A stretch of 64,000 nucleotides of DNA from Certhia americana (taxonomy: Eukaryota > Chordata > Aves > Passeriformes > Certhiidae), in the NCBI GenBank assembly GCA_018697195.1, contig CM031870.1, positions 3,027,103 to 3,091,102 on the forward strand, written 5' to 3'. A model generated the notes under the pieces. The model saw only the letters and a list, made by a program, of their open reading frames with translations. It was not told the origin of the DNA and ran no database searches. A program made the translations under genes and the position numbers. The stretch's first letter is position 1. Every line of letters begins with the position of its first letter. Positions 62,136 to 64,000 of the stretch are shown one piece after another.

Positions 62136-64000
62136 CTGCTGCAAGATTAAAAATCAAAAAGCTACATATGATCGTCTTAAATTATGTTTACTGTCGTTCA
62201 TCCACAAAAAAGGCTCCAGAATTTATTTTTTTTTTAATATTCATGAGGATGTTTTTAAGAAAGTTACAAATGCACTGAAAGAAAAAGGCACATCCCTACA
62301 AAGCGGGCAAATGAAAGAGAACCCATTAACTATGAAAACCAAAACAAAATCTCCAAAGAAACCTCCAGCCTCTGAATTTGGTATCAAAGCACAACCTCTG
62401 TGCTTTTCATATTCTCTTCGTACAGTGATGTTTACAGAGTCTCTCTCAGAGACTCGAGGAAATAAGTTGTTAGTGTTTAAACTTCAGCCCACAGCAGGTG
62501 GAAGGCAGAGCTGCCTCGCTGAAAGAGAATCCAAATATAGCAGGATTTCCTTCATTATTTTAACCACAAAGGAAGCTATTGTTGCTGCTACATAATCTAC
62601 AATCTCCAACTACTGTAGGGCAGCCTGATCACGCTGATATCTAATCAGCAATTTATCAATATATCCGTTAAATAGTCCAACTGACACTGGCACAAAGGAG
62701 AGATGAAACCCGACAGAACACTTAACAGGAGAGAGAAGATGAAAACATAAATGTGCCTTCCTCAAGTTCATCCCTGCTATAAGAGGCATTCTCAATGTGC
62801 AGAAGATAATTTATATCAAAAAGGTAAACAGCTGAGGAGTGTGTGGAAGTACCAGAACAGAAACACGAGAGCAGCAGGAGGAAACAAAGGACCAGCAAAG
62901 GCACTGCCAGACCTGAAAGCCATGTCAGGCACCTATTCATGTTCTCATGGAGAATTTACTGCTAAATAGCAAAGTAGCTATGAATATCCAGAGAAAATAT
63001 AAACACATTTCTTTTGATGAAGGGGGCTGGGGGGAAATGATTCATGCTCAAACCTTTGTTAAAAGCAATTCCTACTGTTCACTGCTATTGTTATTCTGTA
63101 TAAATGAAACTCGTAGTCTTATTTTTCTTTTTTTTTTCTTAAACTTGAAAAATGTAAATAGGTTTAGAAACTGGGTAATGCCTGCCTCAAAAAACTCAAC
63201 TCAAAGGACCTCAATGGAGTCACTGAATTGGAGGGGTGAGCACAGGAGCCCACATTATGCTGAGCAGAGACAGGACTGTTTATATCCTCATGTGGCGCTG
63301 GATTAGGATAGAAATGCCAACAAAGCACAGCACAAAGTTCACAGGACTCAACTGAAATATTCCCACATCTTAAGCAAACTCTGGGACAGGCACCTGGTGA
63401 TAGACAGAAGCATGGAGTGACCCTTGCAGAGCACTCAGAGTGTTTGTGCAGACACTCCCAATGGGATGGATCAAAGTCTCTTTGGAAGCCTCACACAAAT
63501 TGGGCACCTTCATTTTCCCAAATACCACCACTTTTTTCCCTGTCTTTTACACCAAATCCTTTCAGAACTACCCAGGTGGAATTCTTTCAACAACTGAAGG
63601 AAAATACACAGATCTACAGACTATAGAATTACTTTCGGCAATACCGACGAAACATGTAATTTCTTCTTGTCAAAATGGGAAGAAACATATCACTGTTCTA
63701 GCAAACATAACTGAGCTTGACATATCTGAAGGCAAAGAAAAGGAGTTAGTTGATTAATCTGGATATTTTATTTAATTTTCTTTGGGTTATAAATAAGCAG
63801 CAAGTTAATACTGTGTTCAACTTTTGACAGTTCTAATGTTAATTACATGTACTGGATTTTATAAATCAATACTTCTTACATAAAGTGTTATTTAACTTGT
63901 CAAGTGCAGCAATAGATCAATGCATTTACTGTTCTTGCTAACATTGATGGATGACATACATCAAAAGCATATGTAAAGGAAAAATAAAAGACTTATTTGT

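Larger units (their letters stand above)
53908..64000 (-). other. SDK1: SDK1 intron 1, 3' portion
   Basis: No exon was recognised between the acceptor at 53908 and the window end. The segment holds two CR1 fragments (54782-54900 and 61871-62135), a T-rich tract (54246-54300), an A run (54395-54414) and several short A or T runs, for example near 58640 and 61485. A GC-richer patch at 55250-55560 shows no convincing exon in any frame. The first exon, with start codon and signal peptide, is not in the window; in mammals this intron is very long. Confidence 0.85.

Noticed and set aside
61894..62595. Longest open frame in the window, 233 codons on the plus strand
   Set aside because: Its first part runs antisense through a CR1 copy and the rest is low-complexity, lysine-rich sequence with no known similarity.
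53908..64000. Search for SDK1 exon 1, start codon, CpG island or promoter
   Set aside because: The segment is AT-rich with no CpG island and no signal-peptide-like frame ending at a usable phase-1 donor.
1..64000. CRISPR arrays, operons, rRNA, tRNA, prophage or other microbial systems
   Set aside because: The window is vertebrate intronic DNA with spliced exons and LINEs; no such structure was seen.

Overview
The window is vertebrate nuclear DNA, almost certainly from a bird. It is AT-rich, has no prokaryote-like coding density, and carries eight recognisable CR1 LINE fragments, the dominant avian retroposon. The style of the younger CR1 copies fits a neoavian, perhaps a passerine, but that is inference.

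One gene can be supported: SDK1 (sidekick cell adhesion molecule 1), transcribed from the minus strand. Three consecutive coding exons are readable with consensus splice sites and matching phases: 53748-53907 (160 bp), 48231-48337 (107 bp) and 44040-44187 (148 bp). They encode the first Ig-like domain and the first half of the second. Joined across introns, the reading frame is uninterrupted. The remembered human SDK1 sequence matches closely, and clearly better than SDK2. By analogy with human SDK1 they are exons 2, 3 and 4. Exon 1 (signal peptide) must lie beyond 64000 and the next exon before position 1; neither was found.

Layout in transcript order (high to low coordinates): 64000-53908 is the 3' part of intron 1, with two CR1 copies and oligo-T/oligo-A tracts. 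Exon 2 follows, then intron 2 (5410 bp), exon 3, intron 3 (4043 bp) and exon 4. From 44039 to 1 lies more than 44 kb of the next intron, which holds six CR1 fragments of different ages, a 17-bp tandem repeat, a perfect 26-bp-arm hairpin and several stretches that look like candidate conserved non-coding DNA. Most short open frames in the window are chance frames or CR1 relics.

SDK1 is a homophilic synaptic adhesion protein with six Ig domains, thirteen FNIII domains, one membrane span and a PDZ-binding tail; the Ig1-4 region mediates recognition. I found no sign of a new multi-gene system. The points most worth a second look are a glycosylation sequon in Ig1, the cysteine-free first half of Ig2, the palindromic hairpin at 42027-42122 and the candidate intronic regulatory elements.
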